A stretch of 32,171 bases of DNA from Candidatus Omnitrophota bacterium (GCA_023228195.1 JALOBR010000005.1:1-32171); one strand, 5' to 3'; counted from the first letter of the stretch, positions 1 to 6,624 are shown. Notes: generated by a model from the letters alone, not told the origin. A program made the numbers and translations.

Positions 1-42
1 CTTTGCGTCCTCCGATTGCTCGGAGTTTGCCTTTTTCAGTCG

Positions 43-74
43 GTCAAATTGTCAAATTGTCACTTTGTCACTTT
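43..74. repeat. Four tandem octamers
   Basis: Two copies of GTCAAATT are followed directly by two copies of GTCACTTT, making a perfect 8-bp periodic tract. It lies in the 173-base spacer downstream of the RF-1-domain gene, where no supported ORF is seen. It looks like one of the short word-like intergenic repeats found elsewhere in this window. No function can be assigned. Confidence 0.7.
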
Positions 75-173
75 CTACCTTTGATATAACATATTTTTGT
101 GTAAATTTCAAGGGTAGGTTAAAAATTCAATAAAATCAATGGTTTTTTCCAAATTGAGCCTGCTGGGCGGGGC

Positions 174-572
174 TTATCGCAGGTCTATTACTTTAAAGCG
201 CATACGCTTCTTTTGCGAAAGTCTGCGTTTATCTTCAAGGATTTTCCGTTTAAGTCTTGCTGGCCTTACCCTGGAGCTTCTTTTTATTTTTTCTGCCTCA
301 TCTTTTGCCTTACGGATTTGCCTTAGCTTAAAAGCCTTAACTTTTTCGGCAAGTATTTTTCTTGCCATATACCTATTTAGCACTTGAGAACGCTCTCTCT
401 GACACTTGACCTCTATGCCTGTAGGAATATGCTTAAGATAAACACAGCTGGAGGTTTTATTCACAGACTGCCCACCGGGGCCGCTTGATTTTATAAATTT
501 TTCAACAATATCCTGCTCGCGGATTCCTGGCTGATCGAACGTATCTTCAAGTTTAAAACTTTTCTTTCGCAT
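174..572 (-). CDS. RF-1 domain protein (stand-alone GGQ peptidyl-tRNA hydrolase)
   Basis: A 132-residue protein with the catalytic domain of class I release factors and none of the codon-recognition domains. The GGQ loop is at residues 33-35, in the context GPGGQSVNKT, followed by the conserved segment HIPTGIEVKCQRERSQ. In this family the GGQ glutamine promotes hydrolysis of the ester bond in peptidyl-tRNA. The C-terminal third is rich in Lys and Arg, as in ArfB/YaeJ and MTRFR-like rescue factors, where a basic tail enters the empty mRNA channel of stalled ribosomes. A role in ribosome rescue is therefore likely, but ArfB cannot be told from other stand-alone RF-1 proteins here. The ATG at 572 gives the usual family start; no Shine-Dalgarno is visible upstream. 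Confidence 0.85.
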   Translation of the reverse strand: MRKKSFKLEDTFDQPGIREQDIVEKFIKSSGPGGQSVNKTSSCVYLKHIPTGIEVKCQRERSQVLNRYMARKILAEKVKAFKLRQIRKAKDEAEKIKRSSRVRPARLKRKILEDKRRLSQKKRMRFKVIDLR

Positions 573-611
573 AAACTAGCATAAAGATATTTTTCCTAAA
601 ATTAGATTTAC

Positions 612-1205
612 CTAGTTTCCAAGCGCGCCCTTTATCGCGCCCTCCATTATATCTTTTACCGAGGGAAGCGAAAATTTACTGTAACCGGAAGGCACTTCAA
701 ATAAACTGTCCGGTTGTTTACCTGCGTTTATATTTCTATATTCCACTTCCCAGCTTCCGTCTTTGGCAACTGTTTTTGCAGGAATATCTAAATCAGGCAA
801 TATCCAGGAATAAATAGCCTGAGTTTTACCCTCCGCGGTATAAACAATATAATATTTGTCAACTGCTTTACCGTCTAATGTTTCTCTTCCTATTAATTTT
901 CTTTCAATTTCTCCGGGCATTTTATCTCCTCCGGCGACAACATTACTTGAATTTAATGGCATTTCCATGTATTTTTTCTCATTTGGCATTAATACCCAGG
1001 CGATACCTTTATCGATACGCGCGATTGTAATTACATCATTTGTCTCCATCCTGGTTTTTCCGGGAGCATTGTAAATTTTCCCGGAAACTTTTTGCCCCAT
1101 AGCAGTAGATGTCATATCAGCAGAAAACTCCTGGGCAAAAAGGCTGTTAAAAACTAAAAAAGAAAAAAACGCAAAGAAAAAAAATAATTTAGCGGTTTGC
1201 TTCAT
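612..1205 (-). CDS. Exported DUF4412-like protein (LolA/LppX-like fold)
   Basis: A 197-residue protein with a clear Sec signal peptide: a short basic start, a Phe-rich hydrophobic core and likely cleavage after the Ala near residue 24. The mature part has the pattern of DUF4412/outer-membrane lipoprotein-carrier-like proteins: MTSTAMGQKVSGKIY, then a strand-rich segment with KTRMET and a MPNEKKYMEMPL motif, ending with FEVPSGYSKF. These proteins are thought to form a half-barrel that may bind a hydrophobic ligand in the periplasm, but the ligand is unknown. The start is supported by GGGAGG upstream of the ATG. A hairpin terminator separates it from the ferredoxin gene, so it is probably transcribed on its own. 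Confidence 0.7.
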   Translation of the reverse strand: MKQTAKLFFFFAFFSFLVFNSLFAQEFSADMTSTAMGQKVSGKIYNAPGKTRMETNDVITIARIDKGIAWVLMPNEKKYMEMPLNSSNVVAGGDKMPGEIERKLIGRETLDGKAVDKYYIVYTAEGKTQAIYSWILPDLDIPAKTVAKDGSWEVEYRNINAGKQPDSLFEVPSGYSKFSLPSVKDIMEGAIKGALGN

Positions 1206-1270
1206 GACTTAAACCTCCCTCTGGGCAGAACCCTTTCTTACCCTAAAACAAAATACCCCCTATAATTAAA

Positions 1271-1297
1271 CCCCCGCAATCCGTATGATTGCGGGGG
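1271..1297 (-). terminator. Hairpin terminator after the hcp-ferredoxin operon
   Basis: A perfect 10-bp stem (CCCCCGCAAT with ATTGCGGGGG) encloses a 7-base loop. Read on the minus strand it is followed by a short T-rich run (TTTAATTATA). It lies 30 bases past the ferredoxin stop and before the next gene, so it probably ends the hcp operon transcript. The T-run is weak. Confidence 0.75.
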
Positions 1298-1326
1298 AAT
1301 CACGTCAACAACAATAATTTAAGTTA

Positions 1327-1509
1327 CTAAACTATTTTTATAGCTTTTGCGGGACATATTCTTTCACAACCCTTACGCCCGTCACAGCGAAAGCTATTTC
1401 TTACTTTGCATTTTTTGCTGATTTCATCGATGAAAAGGATTTTGGCAGGGCACAACTTAACGCATTTGGCACAACCTACGCAAAGATTTTCATCGATAAC
1501 AACATTCAT
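1327..1509 (-). CDS. Small 4Fe-4S ferredoxin
   Basis: A 60-residue ferredoxin. The first cluster motif is standard: C10, C13, C16 and C20 followed by Pro. The second is unusual: C34, C42, C48 and C52-Pro, so the normal two-residue gaps are replaced by seven and five residues. Two [4Fe-4S] clusters remain possible because four cysteines are present for each, but the second site may differ in potential or metal content. Its start lies only six bases after the stop of the small membrane protein, so the two are probably translationally coupled. As the last gene of the hcp operon it is a plausible electron donor to Hcp; this is inferred from position. Confidence 0.85.
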   Translation of the reverse strand: MNVVIDENLCVGCAKCVKLCPAKILFIDEISKKCKVRNSFRCDGRKGCERICPAKAIKIV

Positions 1510-1515
1510 TAAAGT

Positions 1516-1839
1516 CTATCTTTTTTCCATTTTAGGACAAATTATTCTTTCGGCAGAATCCCCCTGACGAAACTTATCCATCTTCATCCCCGGTTTCCCT
1601 GGATACCTCTTCATCATCGCGTTTTTCATACGCATTCCGGGATACATTCCTTTACTTCCTTTATAAATTCCGCCGGCGAAAACTAAAATTCCAGTAAGCC
1701 AAATAAGCGCGACAATCACATACCCAAAAACTTTTAGGGTCTGCGTTTTAACACTGCTTAACACAACCAAAACAAAAAAGCTAAGCGACAATAAAAAGAT
1801 TACCGGAATAAGCAAAAATATCATCGGGCATAAACCCAT
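1516..1839 (-). CDS. Small two-helix membrane protein in the hcp operon
   Basis: I do not recognise a family. The 107-residue protein has two predicted membrane helices (about residues 2-28 and 38-61), then a basic, Met- and Gly-rich tail with motifs such as GMYPGMRMKN and PGKPGMKMDK, and a final Cys-Pro near the end. The ATG at 1839 was chosen because AAGGAGG stands just upstream; the longer reading frame reaching 1902 has no such support. It sits between hcp and ferredoxin, so it may be a membrane partner for electron transfer or a metal-binding protein. The Met-rich tail hints at soft-metal binding, but this is a guess. Confidence 0.65.
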   Translation of the reverse strand: MGLCPMIFLLIPVIFLLSLSFFVLVVLSSVKTQTLKVFGYVIVALIWLTGILVFAGGIYKGSKGMYPGMRMKNAMMKRYPGKPGMKMDKFRQGDSAERIICPKMEKR

Positions 1840-1972
1840 AACAACCTCCTTATTTAGGAAACGGATTAATTCTGCTCGAGATGCCTGGCGGACAGCCAGC
1901 AAATAATAAATAACTGCGTAATCCGCTTCTGATTTTTTATTTTACCACTTTACCTGCTTTAGGCAATAACTA

Positions 1973-3637
1973 CTAAGTACGCAGTATTTCTTTCAAATCA
2001 TTATCAGGGCTCGTAATTGGCTTAATATTAAACTTCTTAACCAGCACATCCCATACATCAGGGCTTATGAAAGCGGGCAGTGTTGGCCCTAACCGTATAT
2101 TTTTTATACCAAGAGAAAACAAAGTAAGTAAAATACATACTGCTTTTTGCTCATACCAGGAAAGGATCAAAGACAAAGGAAGATCGTTCACGCTGCATTT
2201 AAAAGCATCCGCCAGGGCAATTGCTATTTTTATTGCGGAATAACTGTCATTACACTGGCCGCAATCAAGGAGCCTTGGAAAAGGCCCAATTGAGCCTAAA
2301 TCTAACCTGTTAAACCTGAATTTTCCGCAGGCAAGAGTAAGGATTACGCAATCATTGGGCACCTTCTGTACAAATTCTGTATAATAATTTCTTCCCGGCT
2401 TTGCTCCATCGCAACCACCCACAAGAAAGAAATGCCGGATGAGCTTTAATTTAACTGCCTCAATTATTTTATCTGCTAAACTTAAAACCGCATTATGGCC
2501 GAAGCCTACAACAATTTCCTTCTCAATTATGTCTTCTTTAAATCCGCCTAATTCTTTTGCCTTTTGTATTACTTTGCTAAAATCTTTTTTTCCGGATACC
2601 GCGCTTATGTGTTCTACCTCGGGCCAGACGACAAGGCCTGTAGTAAATATCCTGTCTTTATAGGAAGGCCGGGGTTCTTGTATGCAATTTGTGGTCATAA
2701 GAACTACCGCCGGAACATTATCAAATTCTTTCTGCTGATTCTGCCAGGCTCCTCCGAAATGACCCGCAAGATGTTTATATTTTTTAAGTTCAGGGTAACC
2801 ATGCGCCGGAAGCATTTCGCCATGAGTATAAATATTCACGCCGGCATCTTTTGTTTGTTCAAGTAATTGCTTTAAATCATAAAGGTCGTGTCCGGATATG
2901 ATAATTGCCGGGCCATTTTTAACGCCCAGCATAACCTTTGTCGGTACAGGATTGCCGAAATAGCTGGTATGCGCATTATCCAATAATTCAAGGCATTTCA
3001 AATTAACTTTACCGAACTCCATAATTAAAGATAAATAATCGTTTACGCTAAGCTTGTTATCCAGCAACGCGGATAAACCCTTGTGGAAAAACGAATTCAC
3101 ATCTTCATCATATCTACCCAATATGGCTGCGTGGTCTGCGTAAGCCGCCATACCCTTAAATCCATAAAATAATATTTCCCGTAAACTTTGTATATTTTTA
3201 TCTACATCTGGCGATACAACACCGACGGATTTACCTTGCTCAAGAAGCCCCTCTAAAGACGATTGCGGCTTAAAACTTGCGGCAAGGGGTAACTCTGCTG
3301 TAAAATTTTGTCCTTTTTTGTTCTTATACGCATTCAGAAATAAATTTTTTATTTTTTCTTTAACTTCGTAAGCTTTGTAAATCATTTCTGAAATTTTCTG
3401 GCTTGAAAAATTCACATTTGTAACGGTCGTAAATAACCCCTCTATGACAAATGAATCTACATCTTTATCTTTAATGCCTGTTTCGCGGGCTTTACTTGCG
3501 TATACTGATATACCTTTTAAACTGTAATTTAAAAGGTCCTGCAAAATAGCGACATCAGACGTTTTCCCACACACGCCTTTAATGGTACACCCTTCTCCCT
3601 TTGCCGTTTGTTCACATTGCCTGCAAAACATCCCCAT
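1973..3637 (-). CDS. hcp: Hybrid cluster protein / hydroxylamine reductase
   Basis: A 554-residue protein matching Hcp over its full length. The N-terminal motif C5-x2-C8-x8-C17-x5-C23 is that of class I Hcp, found in strict anaerobes, and holds a [4Fe-4S] cluster. Ligands for the hybrid Fe-S-O cluster are visible in SGHDLYDL, GEMLPAHGYPEL, TTNCIQEPRPSYKDR, the CGQCND segment and the WYEQKAV segment. The family reduces hydroxylamine in vitro and is now known mainly for NO reduction and protein S-nitrosylation. GGGAGG precedes the ATG. The gene begins 11 bases after the Rrf2 gene ends, so it is almost certainly co-transcribed with it and controlled by it. A membrane protein and a ferredoxin follow. 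Confidence 0.97.
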   Translation of the reverse strand: MGMFCRQCEQTAKGEGCTIKGVCGKTSDVAILQDLLNYSLKGISVYASKARETGIKDKDVDSFVIEGLFTTVTNVNFSSQKISEMIYKAYEVKEKIKNLFLNAYKNKKGQNFTAELPLAASFKPQSSLEGLLEQGKSVGVVSPDVDKNIQSLREILFYGFKGMAAYADHAAILGRYDEDVNSFFHKGLSALLDNKLSVNDYLSLIMEFGKVNLKCLELLDNAHTSYFGNPVPTKVMLGVKNGPAIIISGHDLYDLKQLLEQTKDAGVNIYTHGEMLPAHGYPELKKYKHLAGHFGGAWQNQQKEFDNVPAVVLMTTNCIQEPRPSYKDRIFTTGLVVWPEVEHISAVSGKKDFSKVIQKAKELGGFKEDIIEKEIVVGFGHNAVLSLADKIIEAVKLKLIRHFFLVGGCDGAKPGRNYYTEFVQKVPNDCVILTLACGKFRFNRLDLGSIGPFPRLLDCGQCNDSYSAIKIAIALADAFKCSVNDLPLSLILSWYEQKAVCILLTLFSLGIKNIRLGPTLPAFISPDVWDVLVKKFNIKPITSPDNDLKEILRT

Positions 3638-3648
3638 AAAGCCTCCCT

Positions 3649-4047
3649 TTATTTTAAAAGTGAAATTATGCTTATCGCCTTCAATTCATTAACTACATAT
3701 TTTTCTATATTATTTATTTTTTTTCTAAGTAAGCATGTTTTTTCGTCAGGGCATTTCATTTTTTTAAAAAAACACTCATTTAACTTTAATGGCCCCTGAA
3801 AGATCTCCAACAATTCCGTTAAAAATATATCTTTAGCTGGCATTGCCAAGGCAAACCCCCCTCCTGGCCCTTTACAAGAACATAAAATACCTTTATTGCT
3901 CAAAATCTGAAGTATCTTTCTTAAAAACGGCTGGGGCATCTTTAACTCTTTGACCAATTCAGATACAGAAACTTTCCTATTCTTAGCCTTGGCGATAAAA
4001 CAAACTGCCCTTAGCGCATAATCGGTGTCTCGAGTAATTAGTTTCAT
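3649..4047 (-). CDS. Rrf2-family Fe-S regulator (NsrR/IscR-like)
   Basis: A 132-residue winged-helix regulator starting MKLITRDTDYALRAV, the classical Rrf2 N-terminus, with a recognition helix around residues 28-49 and the wing GPGGGFAL. Cysteines at 92, 99 and 105 match almost exactly the three Fe-S ligands of IscR and NsrR, so it should carry an Fe-S cluster and sense NO, iron or redox state. Placement directly before hcp favours NO sensing, but NsrR itself is not proven. The ATG at 4047 gives the family start; upstream extension would need a TTG codon and repeat-like sequence. No Shine-Dalgarno is visible. The 25-bp dyad at 4386-4410 is a candidate operator, implying autoregulation. Confidence 0.9.
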   Translation of the reverse strand: MKLITRDTDYALRAVCFIAKAKNRKVSVSELVKELKMPQPFLRKILQILSNKGILCSCKGPGGGFALAMPAKDIFLTELLEIFQGPLKLNECFFKKMKCPDEKTCLLRKKINNIEKYVVNELKAISIISLLK

Positions 4048-4078
4048 ATTTGTTATTTTTTGATATTTGCAGCTACAA

Positions 4079-4135
4079 GCTTCAGGCCTCAATTCCAAAC
4101 TGAAGCCTGAAACCTATAGCCTACAAAGGCAGTTT
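4079..4135. repeat. Word-like intergenic repeat tract
   Basis: The spacer before the Rrf2 gene contains interleaved words such as TTCAGGC, GAAGCCTGAA, CTATAGCC and CTACAA. They can pair in several registers, for example TTCAGGC with GCCTGAA. The style resembles the tract at 6625-6695. No coding or regulatory role is evident. Confidence 0.4.
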
Positions 4136-4139
4136 AAGG

Positions 4140-4220
4140 TCATGCCCGGGACAAGGTACGGCAGCCCTCTTTACAATGAACTACCGGACGAATCAACCTG
4201 TAGATAAAATTCCTTGCCAT
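4140..4220 (-). CDS. Possible 26-residue small protein or leader peptide
   Basis: A 27-codon ORF, too short for ordinary gene finding, starts with ATG after a near-perfect Shine-Dalgarno (AAGGAGG, five bases before the ATG) at the downstream end of structured repeat copy B. The peptide begins MARNFIYRLIRPVV and contains a HCKEGC motif before a stop at 4140. It is the first ORF of the promoter-Rrf2-hcp transcript. It could be a small cysteine-containing stress protein or a leader peptide; its two cysteines three residues apart would suit metal or Fe-S chemistry. I know of no family. The strong ribosome binding site is the main evidence. Confidence 0.5.
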   Translation of the reverse strand: MARNFIYRLIRPVVHCKEGCRTLSRA

Positions 4221-4230
4221 ACACACCTCC

Positions 4231-4348
4231 TTAATGAGGCTTGCAATTTTTTAGACTTCCTGTCTGAAAAATTGCTTAGCCGAATTACCCCACCGAGCGT
4301 CACGAAATTATCGTAGAGAATTTCGTGACATCTTCGCGAGGTGGGGTT
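4231..4348 (-). repeat. Structured hairpin element, copy B (5' type)
   Basis: Read on the minus strand: an outer stem CCCCACC/GGTGGGG, an inner 10-bp stem GTCACGAAAT/ATTTCGTGAC with loop TCTCTACGATA, then TAATTCGGCTA. An A/T-rich hairpin (GCAATTTTT with AAAAATTGC) follows, and then AAGCCTCATTAAGGAGG. The end merges into the Shine-Dalgarno of the 26-residue ORF. It lies between the promoter at 4388-4415 and the first ORF, so it must be transcribed as the leader of the Rrf2-hcp operon. Confidence 0.85.
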
Positions 4349-4385
4349 ATTTATTTATCTTTAAAGAACCACAATTGATACAACT

Positions 4386-4410
4386 AAATGATACCATATT
4401 AGTATCATTT
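4386..4410. promoter_or_regulatory. 25-bp dyad, candidate Rrf2 operator
   Basis: AAATGATAC and GTATCATTT form a perfect 9+9 inverted repeat with a 7-base centre. It covers the -10 box and the spacer of the promoter below, so a bound repressor would block RNA polymerase. Its size suits Rrf2-family operators. Linking it to the adjacent Rrf2 gene is inference. Confidence 0.75.
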
Positions 4411-4415
4411 GTCAA
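4388..4415 (-). promoter_or_regulatory. Sigma-70-type promoter of the Rrf2-hcp operon
   Basis: TTGACA (minus strand, 4415-4410) and TATCAT (4393-4388) are separated by 16 bases. The -35 box is a perfect consensus match and the -10 box matches five of six positions. It points at element B, the 26-codon ORF, the Rrf2 gene and hcp. The spacer downstream, 4349-4387, and upstream, 4416-4523, show nothing further that I can name. Confidence 0.75.
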
Positions 4416-4523
4416 GTAAAATTTTTACTTTTCTAAAAAGCTTTTAAAAACTAAGACGTGGCTATTTTAAACCTGCAGGGGGAATCTACGCATTTCCCGC
4501 ACAGAAGACGTGAATTTTATTAT

Positions 4524-4653
4524 CCCCTCATTTCCTTTTGTCACTCGGAGATAATTCGCGCTAGTATTTTTTCTATGCGCACATCTGTCCACCAGGACGC
4601 CCTGCCGGGCTGCCGTGTGGCAGTCAAGCGCTTAGAAAAAACTGCGCTCATTA
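4524..4653 (+). repeat. Structured hairpin element, copy G (3' type)
   Basis: On the plus strand: a short G/C stem (CCCC... then GGAG), ATAATTCGCGCTA, then an arm whose base pairs TATTTTTTCTA with TAGAAAAAACTG. It ends in GCGCTCATTA. The last three bases are the complement of the rubrerythrin TAA stop. The arm tip holds three consecutive small hairpins with 4-base loops: GTCC/GGAC, GCCC/GGGC and CTGCC/GGCAG. It lies opposite in orientation to copy A at the other end of the same gene. Confidence 0.8.
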
Positions 4654-5229
4654 ATAATTTTCGGCTAGAACTTCGTAAAACGCCTGCGGATGTTTACAGG
4701 CAGGACACTTATCCGGAGCATTATCTGACTCAACAACGTATCCGCAGTTTATGCAATGCCATTTTACCGGTTTTTTCTTTTTAAAAACTTCGCCGTGGGT
4801 TATGTTATTAATTAATTTTCTATATCGTGTTTCGTGAAACATCTCTACTTTTGAAATCTGCTCAAATGAGTTCGCAATCTCGGTAAAACCTTCTGCTTTA
4901 GCTGTCTTTGCGAAATCAGAGTAAAGTGTTGTCCATTCAAGATTTTCTCCCGCGGCCGCGGCTTCAAGATTTGATTTTGTATCACGTATCTGTCCTGCTG
5001 GGTAACTTGCCGTAATTTCTACATCCGAACCTTCCAGGTATTTAAAGAATACCTTGGCATGCTCTTTTTCGTTCTCGGCAGTTTCTGTAAAAATATTTGC
5101 GATTTGCTCAAAGCCTTCCTTCCTAGCCGCGCTTGCAAAATAAGTATAACGATTTCTTGCCTGGGATTCTCCGGCAAAAGACGCCAACAAATTTTTCTCG
5201 GTTTTACTTCCCCTTATGGATTTAGCCAT
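4651..5229 (-). CDS. rbr: Rubrerythrin
   Basis: A 192-residue rubrerythrin. The N-terminal ferritin-like four-helix domain carries di-iron ligands in ESQARNRY (E21), ENEKEH (E54, H57), E95 and VEMFHE (E129, H132). The C-terminal rubredoxin-like domain has C159-x2-C162 and C175-x2-C178. These proteins reduce hydrogen peroxide in the cytoplasm of anaerobes, taking electrons from rubredoxin or ferredoxin. The ATG at 5229 was chosen over an upstream in-frame start because GGGAGG lies just ahead and the sequence then begins MAKSIRGSKTE as in the family. Structured repeats A and G flank it in inverted orientation, from Shine-Dalgarno to stop codon. Confidence 0.96.
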   Translation of the reverse strand: MAKSIRGSKTEKNLLASFAGESQARNRYTYFASAARKEGFEQIANIFTETAENEKEHAKVFFKYLEGSDVEITASYPAGQIRDTKSNLEAAAAGENLEWTTLYSDFAKTAKAEGFTEIANSFEQISKVEMFHETRYRKLINNITHGEVFKKKKPVKWHCINCGYVVESDNAPDKCPACKHPQAFYEVLAENY

Positions 5230-5240
5230 TTTAAACCTCC

Positions 5241-5358
5241 CAATGAGACTTACATTTTTCAAGGTTTCCTACCTTGAAAAATGTATAGTCGAATTGTCCC
5301 GCCGAACGCTAAAAAATTATCGAAGAGACTTTTTCAGCCTCTTCCGTGAGACGGGGTA
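5241..5358 (-). repeat. Structured hairpin element, copy A (5' type)
   Basis: Minus strand: outer stem CCCCGTC with GGCGGG, an inner stem (GCTGAAAAA with TTTTTTAGC) closed by a loop containing CTCTTCGATA, then ACAATTCGACTA. A long perfect hairpin follows (TACATTTTTCAAGG with CCTTGAAAAATGTA, loop TAGGAAA), then AGTCTCATTGGGAGG. GACT and AGTC extend the hairpin. The end is the rubrerythrin Shine-Dalgarno. It shares its inner loop sequence with copy B. Confidence 0.85.
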
Positions 5359-5361
5359 AAT

Positions 5362-5904
5362 TTATTTTTTCAAATAAGCCTTAATTATCTTAACATCCTC
5401 TACCGGCTTATCGGCTGCGCCGGTTTCTATATTTTCTATTGCCTCAACCACATCGTATCCGGATGTAACTTCTCCGAAAATTGTATGTTTCATATTAAGC
5501 CAAGGCGTTGCGGCAGTTGTAATAAAAAACTGGCTGCCGTTGGTATTAGGTCCGGCGTTAGCCATAGCGAGCAAGCCGGGTTTGTTGAATTTAACGCTTG
5601 ATGTTACTTCATCCTCGAAAGGCTCATCCCAAATTGACTTTCCGCCCATGCCGGTTCCTGTAGGATCCCCGCCTTGGATCATAAAATCCTTTATTACTCT
5701 GTGGAATATAATGCCGTTGTAATAACCTTTTTCTACAAGCTTAGTAAAATTTTCGCACGCCTTTGGGGCAACAGACGGCATTAATGTAATTTCGATATTG
5801 CCTTTATTTGTTTCTAAAACAACTATTTGTTCCATAGAAAATACCTCCTTAGAAAAACTAGCAATAAATAACCCGACAATAAGTATACCAATCAGTCTTT
5901 TCAT
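5362..5904 (-). CDS. Cyclophilin-type peptidyl-prolyl isomerase, exported
   Basis: A 180-residue cyclophilin with a Sec signal peptide (residues 1-23) and the bacterial PpiA/PpiB core: FHRVIKDFMIQGGDPTGTGMGG, then GLLAMANAGPNTNGSQFFIT and the WLNMKHTIFGEV segment. Catalytic Arg (in FHRV), Phe and Gln (in QFFIT) are present, so it should catalyse proline isomerisation in the periplasm. The full-length start has GGGAGG ahead of it. A second, stronger site (AAGGAGG, eight bases before ATG) lies inside the signal peptide codons and would start a form at 5835 without the signal, beginning MEQIVVLETNKG. Both cytoplasmic and exported forms are therefore possible. Confidence 0.93.
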   Translation of the reverse strand: MKRLIGILIVGLFIASFSKEVFSMEQIVVLETNKGNIEITLMPSVAPKACENFTKLVEKGYYNGIIFHRVIKDFMIQGGDPTGTGMGGKSIWDEPFEDEVTSSVKFNKPGLLAMANAGPNTNGSQFFITTAATPWLNMKHTIFGEVTSGYDVVEAIENIETGAADKPVEDVKIIKAYLKK

Positions 5905-5924
5905 TGGATACCTCCCTCTTTTTG

Positions 5925-6062
5925 TTCACAGATTTTAAATCACAAATGAATTTAAAATTTTGGTCATTGTAATTCTAGTATTGTGATTTGTTTGTAATCT
6001 GCGATTCTAAAAGAACATCTGTGACAATCTGTGATTTTTAATCTGCGATCATCTGTGTGATA
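5925..6062. repeat. Word-like repeat tract (CTGTGAT / CTGCGAT type)
   Basis: The spacer between the cyclophilin and the hyfI-like gene is built from variants of one phrase: ATCTGTGACAATCTGTGAT, ATCTGCGATCATCTGTG, AATCTGCGATTCT and CACAGATTTTAAATCACAAA. The same phrase occurs at 18953-18993 and faintly at 23762-23795. No ORF of substance is present. It appears to be a dispersed intergenic repeat family. Confidence 0.6.
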
Positions 6063-6101
6063 TTTATACCTTTTTTAAATAAAAAATCAACTGAAATTTT
6101 T

Positions 6102-6617
6102 TTATCCTTTTTTAAGGAAGGTAAGTATAGCTTTTATTATATCGATAGGCTTTGGCGGGCAACCCGGGATGTGGAACGTAACAGGCAAAATGCTTGCTAC
6201 ACCACTTTCAGTATAATAAGCATCTTTAAAAATTCCTCCGTCATAGGCACAATTGCCAAGTGTAATCACAAATTTAGGCTCCGGCATCGCCTCGTAGGTT
6301 TTCTTTAAGGCAACAGCCATATTTTTTGATACCGGCCCAGTTACCAGCAGGCAATCAGCGTGGCGGGGTGAGGCAACAAAATTTATGCCGAACCTTTGTA
6401 TATCGTAAATAGGGTTAGTAGTTGCAATTATTTCCGACTCGCACGCTCCACAGGATCCGGTATCAACCTCTCTTATATGAAAAGACCTTGAAAATCTTTC
6501 ATGTATAATTTTTTTAAGTTCAACGCCCATTGTTTCAATCTCGGCATTGGCTAAAAACCCCATATCAATGGATTTCGTCACTACGCCTTTTCTAATTCTG
6601 TTTTTAATTATACGCAT
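6102..6617 (-). CDS. hyfI: Hydrogenase-4/complex I small (20 kDa, NuoB-like) subunit
   Basis: A 171-residue protein of the NuoB/HycG/HyfI family. The [4Fe-4S] (N2-type) ligands are all visible: C56 and C59 in DTGSCGACESE, C123 in LGNCAYDGG and C153 in PGCPPKP. It would pass electrons between the large subunit and Fe-S partners on the cytoplasmic face. It is the last gene of the operon and, unlike the others, is separated from its upstream neighbour by an 86-base spacer filled with repeat-like sequence. The Fe-S site looks fully functional even though the large subunit does not carry the canonical nickel site. Confidence 0.93.
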   Translation of the reverse strand: MRIIKNRIRKGVVTKSIDMGFLANAEIETMGVELKKIIHERFSRSFHIREVDTGSCGACESEIIATTNPIYDIQRFGINFVASPRHADCLLVTGPVSKNMAVALKKTYEAMPEPKFVITLGNCAYDGGIFKDAYYTESGVASILPVTFHIPGCPPKPIDIIKAILTFLKKG

Positions 6618-6624
6618 ATTTTTT

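Noticed and set aside
1840..1902. Extended start for the small membrane protein
   Set aside because: AAGGAGG lies inside this stretch just before the ATG at 1839, so the shorter start is favoured.
4458..4784. Plus-strand 108-residue ORF
   Set aside because: It spans repeat G and the antisense of rubrerythrin, and has no family resemblance or ribosome binding site.
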